Below, piece by piece: positions 1 to 12,300 of a stretch of 42,723 nt of DNA. How positions within the stretch are numbered: the first letter of the stretch is position 1; the number at the start of each line of letters is the position of its first letter. Under the pieces are notes generated by a model. It worked only from the letters and a program-made list of their open reading frames with translations. It ran no database searches and had not been told where the DNA came from. Both the position numbers and the translations under genes were made by a program. The DNA comes from a virus: the IMG/VR virus record IMGVR_UViG_3300010150_000040, positions 1-42,723 of that record. The stretch is one strand, 5' to 3'.

Positions 1-249
1 AAAGTGTCTACGTGGATTAGATTCGTGTGCAACGTCACTGATAACAACAGTATCAAAACAGTATTCATGCATCTTGGAATCAATACTGTCTTTAAGATAT
101 GCAAACGTACCCGAATCAGTAATGAGACAGGTACTATTGTTTTTCATATTTCGTTTTACGTGTGCGGCTGCAAAGTGTGCTAATTTAACATAATCAATCT
201 TGTTGTTGTTATATGCAAAGAAGCATGTGCCTTTTTCTTCTTCGCTCAT
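1..249 (-). CDS. Conserved hypothetical protein, N-terminal part (runs off the left edge)
   Basis: The frame is open on the minus strand from an ATG at 247-249 to the window edge, giving 83 residues that begin MSEEEKGTCFFAYNNNKIDY. The visible part (FFAYNNN, DYVKLAHFAA, CLITDSGT) resembles the N-terminus of a conserved marine T4-like phage protein, perhaps of nucleotide-sugar-transferase type; that is recollection, not demonstrated here, and no catalytic motif is in view. Its ATG overlaps the TAA of the upstream 115-residue gene by one base (TAATG), so the two are probably translationally coupled and share the sigma70-like promoter at 623-651. Confidence 0.75.
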   Translation of the reverse strand, partial: MSEEEKGTCFFAYNNNKIDYVKLAHFAAAHVKRNMKNNSTCLITDSGTFAYLKDSIDSKMHEYCFDTVVISDVAHESNPRRHF

Positions 250-596
250 TACCAATCCATAAGTTTCTTAATGTTTCTTGCTTTTTTTAGCTTATCCATT
301 TGTACTTTGTATTCATTAACACCCTCGCTGTAGGCACTAATAAGTAATTCCATAAACTCGTCTAAGTTAGGTATTTCAATAGGGTTTTCTTTAGTATCAA
401 GAATAACACCCTTTGCTTTTCCTTGTTGTATTAACGCCTGTACAAAGCTAATAGTTACCGGATTAGCTTTGAAGGAACCTCCTTCATGATGCACAAGTTG
501 CAGTGTTTGCATACGTGCAATAATGTTTTTCTTTTGATTACTTAACGTTGTGCGATAGTTTCCGAATTCCAGCGCTCTTTCAAGTCTCTCATCCAT
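249..596 (-). CDS. Conserved small protein, function unknown (115 aa)
   Basis: The 115-residue ORF starts MDERLERALEFGNYRTTLSN, an N-terminus I associate with small conserved proteins of marine T4-like phages. It is mostly charged and probably helical, with a basic C-terminal stretch (KLKKARNIKKLMDW); no catalytic motif or membrane segment is visible. An AGGAG ribosome-binding site (complement of 605-609) lies 8 bases before the ATG, which supports this start. It is the first gene after a sigma70-like promoter and is followed with one-base overlap by the partial gene at the left edge. That suggests a short unit expressed separately from the late virion genes upstream. Function unknown. Confidence 0.8.
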   Translation of the reverse strand: MDERLERALEFGNYRTTLSNQKKNIIARMQTLQLVHHEGGSFKANPVTISFVQALIQQGKAKGVILDTKENPIEIPNLDEFMELLISAYSEGVNEYKVQMDKLKKARNIKKLMDW

Positions 597-622
597 ATGA
601 GTTTCTCCTATAGTTATATGCT

Positions 623-651
623 AGTATAATTATTTATCGGTAAAAAGTCAA
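623..651 (-). promoter_or_regulatory. Sigma70-type promoter for the two leftmost genes
   Basis: On the minus strand TTGACT (646-651) is followed after 17 bases by TATACT (623-628). The start codon at 596 lies about 27 bases beyond the -10 box, with an AGGAG site between. The spacer also contains GATAAATA, close to the T4 late box TATAAATA, so the site could be read by host sigma70, by gp55, or both. Expression is inferred. Confidence 0.65.
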
Positions 652-659
652 GTGTTTTT

Positions 660-1784
660 TTAGCCATCATCTGCGGTTTGCAGATTATTCACTATTGAAA
701 ACACTGGATCAGGGGTGACATCAAAGGTCGCATCGTTTTTTGTGATAACATCTGGCATTAGATAACTACATGTTGCTTCTAGTTGTCCATCAGTAACTTG
801 AGCAAATGCTGTGTCGTCTAATGTAATTTTAAAATCTACATCTTTACCGTTATCTGCCCATTTTCCATACAATTTCATATAACGGTTAGCGTAACCGCCA
901 TATCCGTACCCGTAGCCGTATCCATATCCATATCCATATGCACTACCTGCATCTCCCAGTGGAAGTTGGCTTTCAAATGCATTTTCATGTACATACAAGC
1001 CTGCTTGTTGATACCCGTAACCATATCCATAACCAGTTGGCGGTGCAGTAACACCACTACTAGTAAACAATAGTTGATATGTGTTGGTTAAATCATAAAA
1101 ACCTTTGCCTTCACTAGTACCTTGTGTAATACTACTACTCTGAAATGTATTATCCCATGTAAAGCTCAATACACCAATTTCATTAATAATGTCTGCCCAG
1201 TTGTAATAACCAGCAGTACTACCTCCAGACATTTCCATGTTTAAGCGTAATTGCCCACCACTATTAAAAAAGTAACGAGCATGGTTATAGCTATCAAATG
1301 TCCATTTGTGTTCGCCAATTATCTGGTCTTGCCATAATGCAGTACGCTCATATGGCTGAGCTGGGTTTGCAATATATGAGTTAGCATTTGTTGGATCAAT
1401 AGTAAGGTGTGTTCCAGCATTTATTATACTGTTTAATAATTTTGATTCAACAATGTTAAGGTCTTCTGCACGTATTAGTGTTCTAGCTAGTACGTCTGTA
1501 CGATTAGACGGAACACTAAAAACTAAAATAGTATCGTTAATATTAACATGATCCACCATAACGTTAGTGCGGTTAATCATACTTTGTAGTCGTTCAGCAG
1601 TAATCAGTGTACCATTAACAAGTGCATCTTCTATATTAACAGCTCCCCAACCAAATTTATGGTCAGATCTGTCAGCATCAGTGACAAGCACTGCGGAATA
1701 TTTGTCACCAAAAATTTTGTTGACAAGTTCTGCAACTGTGTTATATTCACTGGCTAGTACTACTGTACCTGCTGATACCGCCAT
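660..1784 (-). CDS. Virion structural protein with Tyr-Gly repeats (374 aa)
   Basis: The 374-residue protein begins MAVSAGTVVLASEYNTVAEL. This type of start (short Ala/Ser/Thr lead followed by ASEYN) is familiar from structural proteins of marine T4-like phages. Two low-complexity Tyr-Gly runs lie at about residues 251-258 and 283-296. The rest is Asn/Thr/Ser-rich with no catalytic motif. The start has an AGGAG site and lies one base past the stop of the upstream 305-residue gene, so it is the last gene of the long late virion operon. A tail-fibre or baseplate-periphery role is inferred from position only. Confidence 0.7.
   Translation of the reverse strand: MAVSAGTVVLASEYNTVAELVNKIFGDKYSAVLVTDADRSDHKFGWGAVNIEDALVNGTLITAERLQSMINRTNVMVDHVNINDTILVFSVPSNRTDVLARTLIRAEDLNIVESKLLNSIINAGTHLTIDPTNANSYIANPAQPYERTALWQDQIIGEHKWTFDSYNHARYFFNSGGQLRLNMEMSGGSTAGYYNWADIINEIGVLSFTWDNTFQSSSITQGTSEGKGFYDLTNTYQLLFTSSGVTAPPTGYGYGYGYQQAGLYVHENAFESQLPLGDAGSAYGYGYGYGYGYGYGGYANRYMKLYGKWADNGKDVDFKITLDDTAFAQVTDGQLEATCSYLMPDVITKNDATFDVTPDPVFSIVNNLQTADDG
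897..938 (-). repeat. Hexanucleotide TAYGGN repeat encoding (Tyr-Gly)7
   Basis: Seven consecutive Tyr-Gly dipeptide codon pairs (TAT or TAC followed by GGN) occupy 897-938 on the minus strand. A second four-unit run lies at 1011-1034. The four units nearest 938 are almost identical at the DNA level, so copy number could change by slippage while staying in frame. Confidence 0.85.
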
Positions 1785-1785
1785 G

Positions 1786-2703
1786 TTACTTTGCTCCTAC
1801 TACTACTTCGATTAAACCTTCACCGTCATCGGTTTTATCTGCAAGAGCTCTCCCAATAATAATTCTATAATCTAATATATCCGTCATATGCGCTGCTTCA
1901 GCATGTCCGGCGACCAAACTAGTAACCATTCTATCGCCCTTTTTAATAATTCCAACTACTTTACAAGGTACACGCCCTGCTAATGCCACAAACGGATGTG
2001 TATCATCACTACCAGCTGCACTATTCATTTCAAATCCTGGTGCTGTAGATATAATACCAAATACTTCAGGATCACCATGGTTATAAGTTTGTGTAATTTC
2101 TTTCATTCCACCAATTCTTACTACTGTACCTGGTTCATATACTTCGTCTGATTCATAACGCTCTGCAAGGTCAGCATATTCAGCACTTGTGGCAATGCCT
2201 CTAAACTTAAAATTAGTTGTTGTATTCATGTTTACGCCAGACTGGATAACTGGAAATTGTGTACTTAATTCAGTTACACCATCTTCCAAATATTCTGTTG
2301 ACGCAGGTGTCCAAGCGACAGTGTCATCTACAAGTATAGTAACAATAACACTATCAACAATATTTTCTATAGTATAGTGCGAAACTCCATTGGTGTCAAG
2401 CCTTACTCTTACTTCCATTCTAGTATTACCAGCTGGTGATCCAATGGTATACCACTTGCCACTCTCGTATATTTTTAAGTAGCTTTCACTTGTGTCGTAC
2501 CAAAGTTGTCCCTCAGTTGGGTTTTCTGGTGCAGTTGTTCCTGCAAAATTTTCTAATAAGTGTAATAAGTCTTCATTAAGATACTCACCAAACCTATTAT
2601 AGTTCTTACCTATTAGTTTTAAACTAGTACTTGTATCAACAGTAGCGTCATTTACTACTATTGGTGTCTTACCAGTCTCTGAATAATTTACTGTATATGG
2701 CAT
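1786..2703 (-). CDS. Virion structural protein, tail-fibre/baseplate associated (305 aa)
   Basis: The 305-residue protein contains, around residues 30-75, the segment LIGKNYNRFGEYLNEDLLHL followed by a PTEGQLWYDT motif, which I recognise from structural proteins common in marine T4-like phages. The C-terminal half (about 160-305, beginning FKFRGIATSAEYADLAERYE) is rich in short beta-like segments and resembles phage adhesin or fibre tip regions. There is no enzyme motif. A GGAAAAG site precedes the ATG, and the gene sits between the 199-residue and 374-residue structural genes in the same direction. Assignment to the virion is from context and this motif; the precise location is unknown. Confidence 0.7.
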   Translation of the reverse strand: MPYTVNYSETGKTPIVVNDATVDTSTSLKLIGKNYNRFGEYLNEDLLHLLENFAGTTAPENPTEGQLWYDTSESYLKIYESGKWYTIGSPAGNTRMEVRVRLDTNGVSHYTIENIVDSVIVTILVDDTVAWTPASTEYLEDGVTELSTQFPVIQSGVNMNTTTNFKFRGIATSAEYADLAERYESDEVYEPGTVVRIGGMKEITQTYNHGDPEVFGIISTAPGFEMNSAAGSDDTHPFVALAGRVPCKVVGIIKKGDRMVTSLVAGHAEAAHMTDILDYRIIIGRALADKTDDGEGLIEVVVGAK

Positions 2704-2712
2704 GTCTTTTCC

Positions 2713-3312
2713 TTAAACGTCACTATACGATGTTCGTAGTCTGAGCGTATATATAACTTGTATTTTTCTATTGGCACTTTTTTGTACTGGATGGAAAATT
2801 ACATGTGTTAACAAATCATCATTAGCACTGTACAGTGCTAGTTCGTCAAATACATATGTTCCGTCCATGTTGGTTGCAGTGTCTGTAGCATCTTGTCCAC
2901 TAGGTTCACCATAGTCTAATGTACATGTTACAATTACATCGCTAAACAAATTTGTAGCAGTATGTGATACTTCTACACTATTTAATGCTGATCCTGTAAC
3001 TGCTTCATCTACTGCCTTGCTAAACGTTTGGTTGTATAGTGCACCAGTTGACAACGTTGTATTAGTAGCTTTGTATGTTACTGCACCTACTCCGTCAATT
3101 GTTGTACCAGCATTACCAAACTTCATCGTACCAATGTGATGAGATCCAGTTGCACCAGCTTCGTTTGCTAATAGATTAGCAAGAGCTACGCTCATATTTT
3201 CAAAGTTGATAGCATTGCGGCGGCGAGTAAATACATCGCCGTTTTCGGGATCCCATATTGTAATGTGACCTTCTACGCCTATCATTGTTTTTTCAATTTT
3301 ATTAACACTCAT
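2713..3312 (-). CDS. Virion structural protein (199 aa)
   Basis: I place the start at the ATG at 3310-3312 (MSVNKIEKTMIGVEGHITIW) because a GGAAAAG site lies just before it and an exact late promoter box TATAAATA lies 19 bases upstream. An in-frame ORF extends 29 codons further but would run back into the giant gene and through the promoter. The protein has an IWDPENGDVFTRRRNAINFE segment near the N-terminus, followed by beta-rich sequence without enzyme motifs. Similar proteins accompany the giant structural gene in marine T4-like phages. Probably a tail-fibre or baseplate accessory; not firmly identified. Confidence 0.72.
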   Translation of the reverse strand: MSVNKIEKTMIGVEGHITIWDPENGDVFTRRRNAINFENMSVALANLLANEAGATGSHHIGTMKFGNAGTTIDGVGAVTYKATNTTLSTGALYNQTFSKAVDEAVTGSALNSVEVSHTATNLFSDVIVTCTLDYGEPSGQDATDTATNMDGTYVFDELALYSANDDLLTHVIFHPVQKSANRKIQVIYTLRLRTSYSDV

Positions 3313-3331
3313 GATTCTTTTCCATTTATAA

Positions 3332-3339
3332 TATTTATA
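3332..3339 (-). promoter_or_regulatory. T4-type late promoter (TATAAATA)
   Basis: An exact TATAAATA on the minus strand lies 19 bases before the ATG of the 199-residue virion gene. It spans the TAA stop of the giant gene (3335-3337). T4 late promoters need only this -10 element, read by gp55-bound polymerase. It would let the last three virion genes be transcribed independently of the 11.4-kb gene upstream. Confidence 0.65.
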
Positions 3340-6300
3340 TCGATCCTGAACCCGCATTTCTAATGAAAGCATGTTCTGTAGAAGTACCTGCATCGGCAAG
3401 GCTTACACCACTATCGTTATAGGCTAGTCTTAAATTATCACCATAATGACCAAAATTATCTAGTATTGGTACACGTGGTTCGTAATTAACTACGGCATTT
3501 ATGGCATGTGCTTGTGCACTCGTGCCTCTTGTTCCTCTTGTGCAATATCTCAAGTTGCCGCCCTCGTATGCACCATATTCTATTCTTTCAGTTCCTATCC
3601 AAACAACTCCGCCGCCTGCTGGCATATTTGCAAAAATTTGATTTAGCGAAATTGTAGTATCAGTTGCAGTACAACCTTGAGCTAAGAATGTTTTAGTTGC
3701 ATCAACAATAACTGAACTCTCGTACAAGCGATATGTTTCCCAAATATTCATACGGAACGAGCGTGTATCGCTACCAACACCCCAGTTTGAAGCAAACGAA
3801 AGTCTTACGTCCCAGTAGTTGGACATTCCATTTGGTGAGAAGTTAACTGCCGTACTTGCATCATATTCAACAAACACACCTGTTTTACCGCCGTCTACTA
3901 CCAGCAACGGAGTAAGATCTTTCGATGTTAGTACTGTACTAGTTGCGTAGTTTGGACTGTCAGCACCACCAAATTCGCCAACTCTAAATGTTGATCCATC
4001 GTCAAAGCTAATGTCGATATATTCGGCATTGGTTGCAAAATCGCCTCTGAATTCACACTTCGTAAGACTTGCATTATCAGGCACTCCACCCATCATTGTT
4101 TCTAAATCAACAAATCGGCGTACTAGAGCATTACTTGTTGTTCCAGTTGTATAAGCGGCTGTACGTACTTTGTCAGTTTGTACTAGTATGCTGATGTTCT
4201 CGTGAACATCCATTGGTAAAAATTCTGCTCCCCAACCTTCTTCAGTTGACTGTTGGAATATATTGGCATCGTATATGTACTCAATGTCGCCATCAACTGT
4301 AGTAAATGTTATTGCATCAACATTGTCAGGTGCAGTAGTAAATGTACCACCTTCAAGTACAGTGTCTCCTGCCCATATTCTTGTGCTACGATGATCTTCA
4401 TACTTCATTGTGATATCTGTCTTACGATCATTATCGTCTATTTCGGTCGTCCAAGATTCTGCAAACGTATTACGGTCTGCTGTACTGTGTAACTTGGTAT
4501 GGAAAGGCTTGATTGTATTAAAGAAGTCTTCAATAACATTTACACTATAGTTTCCATATCGTTTTTTAGCTGTTAGTAGCGGATGATCTACATTTAATTT
4601 TACAAACGTAGTTTTAAATGCAAAGTCATCAGCAGCATTATCTGCAATTGACTGATACAAACACTTAAACCATAGTTTGTTATATTTAACTTTGTGTTTA
4701 CCTACAAAAATGCGATTACGTAAACCATCAAATATGTTACTTAGTATTCCATCAACAGCGTTATCAAATCCGTCAGTATCAAATCCACCTAGATCAAATC
4801 CTAATCCAAACTTTTCATTGTTCCAAAGTTCTTCGCTTAAACGTATAGCACCTTTAACTTTGTATTCTAGTACCCACTCATTATTGATACGTGAATAAAT
4901 TTCTGGTCTATTAACACCATCATTGTGTATAACTGTGTTTATTTTTAATGTATCGCCATTTTTATATATAAACGGAACACCCAACTCTCCCATTAACTCT
5001 GTACGATCATTTGCAACGTACTTTGGTTCAATTGCTGTATTGTATTCGTATGTTAGGCTGTCATTATTATCATATGTTCGACGTACATAGTCAGTGTACC
5101 CCCAGTAAGGCGACACATCATATGTCACTTCGCCTTCAACATATGTCTTATTCATAACTGTTTCCCAATTGTCTATAGGACTTCCAGCTAATGGAATGTC
5201 AGCTAGTAAATTGTTAGCAGTTTCAACAAAGTTTTGTCTTGCGATTAGTATATTTCTAAACAAGCTCTGTCTTGGACGTATAAGATGACCATAACGAGCA
5301 TATTCGTGTAAGTTTAAGTCAGGCAATGCATGTGGACGCAGTACGTCAATATCAGATTCTGGTGTGCCTTCTGGTAATGAGTAATCATAAATTCTAGCCC
5401 ACAACTCCATGCCTGTGTCTAAACTAGGCTGGTTACCAGTATTTCCTTCTACTAAACAAATGTAAAATAAGTTGCCTTCTTTTACAACTGCATTTAGCGG
5501 ATACACTGCACTATTGTTCCAATCTGTATATGTATATCTTACAGTATGTCTATTATAACCTGTTAAACTATCACGCATTTTAATATGTAACTGTTCAGGA
5601 ATAATACTTGCTGGATCATTCTCTGATAATAGTGTCCATTCACTAAGTGGCAACGCATTACTGTCAACACGTTGATTAACTTGTACAACAGTGTTGTTTG
5701 TGATAAACGAGTCAATGTTTGTCATAAGCAATTCATTATTGCCTGCCGCAGCCGCCCAACTAATATCAAATGCACTTGGATTTTCTAGTAATCTAGCTAA
5801 CTGATAAGTGTTGTAATTACGATTTGACCCTGTGTTGTTTTGTTTATCTTTAACCCAAAAGTAGTAGCTTTTTTCAGTACGTTTAGTTTTACTGTTATAG
5901 AATATTTCTTCTGTCCAGTTGTAAACAACTTCATTGTCAATAATTGATGATAATGGTACACCAGTTGCTGGGCTTCCGTCAACAACGCCCTTGCGAAGTA
6001 CAAGTTCTTGCCACTCTTCTGGTGGTACACTACTTCTGGTCCATTCGTATACATCAATACTTGCACCATCAAATAATCTTGCCCAATATGCTTGTTTATA
6101 ATCAATACTACTTTGTTCATAGTCTACATAGATTGCGGTATTGATATCCCACCAGCGCACACCTACTTCATTACTTGTCCAAGATTTGGTATTTTCAGTA
6201 AAGCCATCAATTGAATTGTAATTATATACTGCAATATCTGCTGTTAGTGTAAAGTCTATTTCTTCATCAATGAATCCAGGTATAATTCCTTTTGCTGGAT

Positions 6301-9300
6301 CAAATACTTCAAGCTGTGCAATTGTACTGCGTGTATATGCATCATATAGTTTAACACTTTCAACTAAGTCATTACGTGCTTGTGCAGTACTAGTTCTAAC
6401 CTTGACCCAATTTCCGCCAGTGTGTCCTGTACTATTAGTAAACGAACCATTCCACGTATAAACGCCTGGCGCACCAGTTCCATCATCATCAACAAATGCA
6501 TATATTGGTGATTGTAAATTATCTTGTCTAACACGCTGGAAGTTGTATTTGAATAACCCGTTTACAGTTGCGTTTGTTTGACTATTAAGTGTATTAAAAT
6601 CAGGGAATCGAACATTGCGTATTGGATAAACATTACCTGCGTTTCCTTCTTCTTGGATATATTCGTCGATAAAGAAACTAGCAGTATTTGCAGAGCTTAC
6701 ATCTGTTACAAGATGAATACCATCAATATTTGGTACTGTGTTACTACCTGCAATTAATACATAGTCTCCAGCAGTAAAGTTATGTGTATTTACAAAGTGA
6801 TCTTCAACTTTAATATTAATTAGTGCATCATCTGCATCATTATTACCAGCACATGCTTTCTGAATGTGCATACCAAAGTCCATAGTTTGATAAACACCAT
6901 ACCCACTTGTACTACTGTCATCATCTCCAACATTGTCTGCGACCCAAATACTAAACACATGCGGGTCATTTTCCATTTGTTGGAATACTTGGTTGCCGTC
7001 ACTACCAACAAAAGCATTAAACACGTTACTTGTTTGTGTTTGTGTAGCACTAATTGTTCCTGCTGTTAGTCCTACTATACTATTAGCAGTGCCGCCACCA
7101 ATAACAAGTGTACTGTTGGTACTTGTTAGTTTTAAACGATTGTTACTGTTACTAGCACCAATGCCACTAATTGCTGCATCATTAATAATATTAATGATTG
7201 AGTTTAAGTCAACACTACTACTAACAGTAGTAGTTGTAATTGGTGCATTTGTAACACCACTGCCTAGTCCAATTATACTATTAGCAGTACCACTGCCAAT
7301 ATAAAGTGTTTCATTGTTACTGTTAATTTGTAATACATTAAGGTTAACACCGCCTGCTTGTGCTGTAACACCACTGATGTTTGCATTGTTGATTTGATTT
7401 ACAACTTGTGTTATAGTTAAATTTGGACTACTTAGGTTAATAGAACCACTACTTGTCTCAGTTTGTGAACCAATTGTACTAAACCCAACATCTGCATTTG
7501 CAGATGCAACACTAATTGTTAGTGTAAATGGATTGCTTGGTGTATTTGTTGTTTTTGTAATTGCAATACGATTTTGTGCCGTTGCAGTTGCTAATACATT
7601 TGGAATACTTTGATCATTGATTTTGTTAATAATTTCAGCTACATTATATATTTTAAATCCAGATGTGCTAATTGTATCAATAATAGTTGAATTTGAAATT
7701 ACACTTGGTGAAAACGTACCTTTTACATATGTGTTCCAAGCTGCTATATATGTACCGCCACCAACTGCACTCTGTGTTGCAGTAATATCAGGTGTTGTAA
7801 CTACTTCTGTTCCAGCAAGAACGTCAGCTGGAACATAACTTGTTCCACGTACTGCATTGATAATGTTTACATCGCTAGTAATTAGATTTCCAACTGCACT
7901 ACTATAAGCATGACCAGCACCGTATTCTGACAATGCAAATGTAAGGTTAAATCCTGCGGCACTACTTGTATATGAAGTCCACCAAGTATTCCAGTTTGCT
8001 TCACTGTCAACAAGTAAAAACTCAGTTCTAAGATTACTAGTTGCTGTAATTCTAGCACTAGCTAATGAAGGAATGCTTCCGCCAGCACCAGCAATTGTTA
8101 GTGCATCTTCCCAAACACTTAGTGCAGAAATATTAGTTGTAGTAGATTCTAATTCATTGAATAGTATACTTTGACTTTCAATAATAAGCTCTTTAGTAGA
8201 ACTACCAGTGATTGACGGGTTACTAGTATTACCAACAATACTAACATCATTATATGTTGTTGTAGTAACTGTACTATCAAAAGTAACTGTACGTGCGTTT
8301 GTACTACTTGATCCTAATATAAGTGTAGAGTTATCAGGAACAACATTACTATCACCAATATTATTTGAACCAGTAACATTGATAATACCAAACGTGGTTG
8401 TATCAGTTGTTTGTTCTAGCTCTACATCGATACCATCAATTGTAATGATTTTAGTTTCTTCATTAGCTCGTATAGATGGTAATGTTACAGTTGCAGTTAT
8501 TTCAATAGGGTCGTTTGGTTTAGTTAATCCACTTGTTCCATCTGGATCAAGCATTTCCCATACACGCCCTGCATATATAACACGGTCTTTATATTTGTAT
8601 GCTGTCTTATTATCCCATTGCTTAATAGTTTTCCAGTTACCATCAAACTTGTATGCTGGCTTTACTTCTTGTGGAAACTTAGCAAAATCTTCTTTGTTTA
8701 GTACACGATAATCTGTCTCAGTTAATAATGGTAATCCTGCTGTAACAAAGTCATTTGCATATATATTTTCTTGTTCAATAGTTGTGTAGTTAAACGTTTT
8801 AGGAGGTCTAGTTGTAAAGTTATTGCCTGGTATTCCGTTAACCAATAGTGGGCTATTAAAATCTACATCAATAACAATGTCACTTAGAACGTCATTTAGC
8901 TCCGTGGAGCTAAAGCGAACTGGTTGTGGATTAGTTTTAAGTAAATCTGTTGTTAGTTCAAACTCTAGTGTGTTTCTACTACGGGTGTCACCATAGTCTG
9001 CTGTACGTATTGCCCATTCTTCATGAACAGTTGCCGTACTTAGGGTACCAAATAGTCCAGTGTTGCGCATAAATGCGTTAAGAGCATGTCTTGTACCACG
9101 ATATTTGCGTGAACCTTTAACAAAGTTAAACAATGTGTCGTCGTCTAAACCAACAACTTCGTTCCAAATTGGCTTGTTGTATCCAGTATTAAATCTTGCG
9201 GCGTCCACTTGCTGTTGATTGCTTAGTGTATTACCTGCACCATAATACTGATCTATTTCGTTTGCAACTGTATCAAAGTTTGGAACAACTGAGCTAGAAT

Positions 9301-12300
9301 TTACAATATAACCTGGTGCAAATAATTTACCGTTCCAATTTTTAGTACGGCTACCTCTCCAAATAACTCTTTTGTGGCGTAGCCCAAGTGCTGGATCATA
9401 AATTAAATCATCAAAATTTGACTGATTGTCAATAATTAACATGTGTTCAATTTCCACACGATACAATCGTATACCATATATCTCTGTACCATTTTTAGCT
9501 TCAATAACAGTAACACCGTCATCCTCACCAATAACGTCACGAGTAATAGTAAGTTTGTTATTTAAAATTTGTAAGCCAGCTTTGCTAATTATATTATACT
9601 GTCCGTCAAACTTATTGTTAATATTACTAAAGTATCCGTTGTTGTTTTCAAGGATCTCTATTTTTGTTGTGTTTGGTATAGTATAATGTATATCTGTTAG
9701 TTCAGCAGTTTGTGACCAAATAACTGTTTGTGCGGCGGTACTAGCCCAACTATCTTTCCATCCTTTGCTTTGTAGATATTCTCCATAACCAATAATAAAA
9801 TCGTACAAGGATTGAATATCACCAAAAATAGTATTGTAATCTAATATACTATCACTATTACTATGGTACTTGTATTTGTTAAGTTGTTGACTACCAGCAA
9901 TTGTTATTACAAATCCATCATCTTTTTGTGGTTTGAAGTATGTAAAATATTCTTTAGTTGTATCATAACCAGATACTTTATATCCAGTTGCTACTTTTGT
10001 TACTTTAACTGCACCAAGGAATAGTTCTTCTTTTGGTTGACTTGTATAAAGAACAGTGCTAATATTCTCTTCTGGTATGTTAACACGGCCCTTGTCTTGA
10101 CTACTTTCTAAGATAATCTCTTGGTTGTTGTTAACAAACCCACCTGCTTTGATAATAGGATTAGTACTATAATTTTTAAAACGTGTTTCAATAGTGTCAA
10201 CTTTAGTTGAATTGTGCTCTGCAAAGTTAACAAGTGCATTGTTTAGTCCATCAATATAACTCTTAACATCTGATGCTAGGATAACTGTAAATTTTGTAGT
10301 ACCAAGATCAGCAGGTATGATTGAAGGTGTTGTTTGATAATTGCCACCTGGGTCAACTACTGCTACACTTGTAATACTGCCACTATCAACTGTTGCTTGT
10401 AATTTTACACCGCTACCGAAGTTGCTAAACACATTAAGTTGTGGTGCTGATGAATATCCAGTACCACCGTCAACAACATTTACAAGTTCAACAATATTTT
10501 CATCGTATTCTTTGTTTGTTAATTTAGTTAACTTGTTGTTTCCAAGATCATTTGTATCACTAAACAACACCTGTACAGTATTAACATTATCAAGTTTAGT
10601 TCTTGTGTTACTACGGAAGTAATCATTTGTTATACGTAGCGGTCTTAGTTTAAGTAATGCATGAAATAATGCTATTTTATAATCACTTGATTCTCTCCAA
10701 GTGTTTTCTATAGTTCCCCAATCACCATATACAAAATCGTTAGTTGTTGTATATAATGGTGTTCCTCCTACTACATTGGCAGTATCTGGATCGTTAAGTA
10801 CTCCTGCATTTGTTACAAGTGTGTCTATATCCCAATTATATGCACTGTATGCATATGTTATATTATACTTTTTAGGACTAATTGTAGGGTCACTATACTG
10901 TCCTGTTTTTAACGCTCCAATAAGTGCGGCACGTTTTGCAGCATCTGTCCAACTGTAAGACGCATCCCACCAAGTTGGTTTTTTATTGTATCCCAACATC
11001 TCCCAAGGATGTGTATCTGGACGATATGTATTGAAGTAATATGTGTATAAGCCTCTCCAGCCGCCAATGCCTGGTGCCATACTACTGTAGTTCCAAGTAA
11101 ACGGGTCACTTGCTGAGTATTCTGTTGCATCATGTAATACAGTAACGTTATTACGTATTTTCCATTTGTTAAAGCTAGTATGAAGTGCATTGTTTAAATC
11201 TTCCCAAGTATTTCTATTTGGAAGACTTGCTGACGGCATTATTTCTTTGTAATCAACAATATCAATATCAGTTAAGTTATTGTATATACGAGTTTCAATT
11301 TCAAATAATACTGCATCTTGAATGTTAAAGCCAGCTACATTACGATTGTAAAGTTCATTACCTAAACGTAGTGTTCTTGATCCATCATGCCCCACAATTT
11401 CAGTTGAAGTAGCTTCAATTGCAGTTGGTTTCATTAGCCCTAATTTAACTGCACTTGGTGGAACCCAACTTGGACTAGTAACTGAAAACCATCTGACATT
11501 AAGTAAAACTTGACCATTACTGTCATATGTAACACTAGTAGTAATAGTTAATTTGTTTTGTGTAACAGTATATTCTTGGTCTTTAATAAGTGGACGCCAG
11601 ATTGTATTACCGGATCCGTCATCTTCACGTATAAACACTTGTATATGATTTTTTGTATCATCATATGTGTTAACAGTTTGTGGTAAATCAAAAACAGGTG
11701 TGTCACTTGCTGTCCAACTACTGTTAAGTTCTTCAAACTCTTTAAATTTTAACATTTGACTATTGGCAAATAAATCAACACGTGATTTACCAATATTCAT
11801 ACTCTTTAGTGCTTCGTCTACTAGCGTAATAACACTAGCAGAACTGTTTAATGTGTTGTGTAATTGCTTACATTTTTGTATAAACTGTCGCTTAAAATTA
11901 CTATAACTTTTTGTTGCAAAGTTTAAACTACTAAACAGATTTGTGTCTGTAAACATAGATGTCTGTGTTAAAAGTTCTGTTGAGTATGCTTGTTTTCTAA
12001 TAGTACCGCCAAACTCATGTACTCTTGGTAAGTTTCTATAATTGTTAATACCATAAAAATCACCAATTAGACCAGGTATACCAGTTATTTGCTGTTTCAT
12101 GTGATTTAGTATGTCACCAAAACTAACTTGTGATAGAACTTCATTTTGTGGATTTAGTATATGTGTATCAGCAGGTGTATCAGATCCCAGTGTGTTATCC
12201 AATGTATGCCATTCAATATCAATTAAGTCGTCAGTAGCAAGTATACCATTTGAAATAGTTACTTTGTTATTAGCTAATGTAAATGCAGTAAATGGTTCAC

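Noticed and set aside
3313-3399. Upstream extension of the 199-residue virion gene by 29 codons
   Set aside because: It lacks a ribosome-binding site, overlaps the end of the giant gene and crosses the late promoter; the internal ATG at 3312 has both signals.
8208-8711. 167-residue plus-strand ORF inside the giant gene
   Set aside because: It is a hydrophobic Val/Leu/Ser-rich shadow of Thr/Asn/Asp codons on the minus strand; no promoter or ribosome-binding site.
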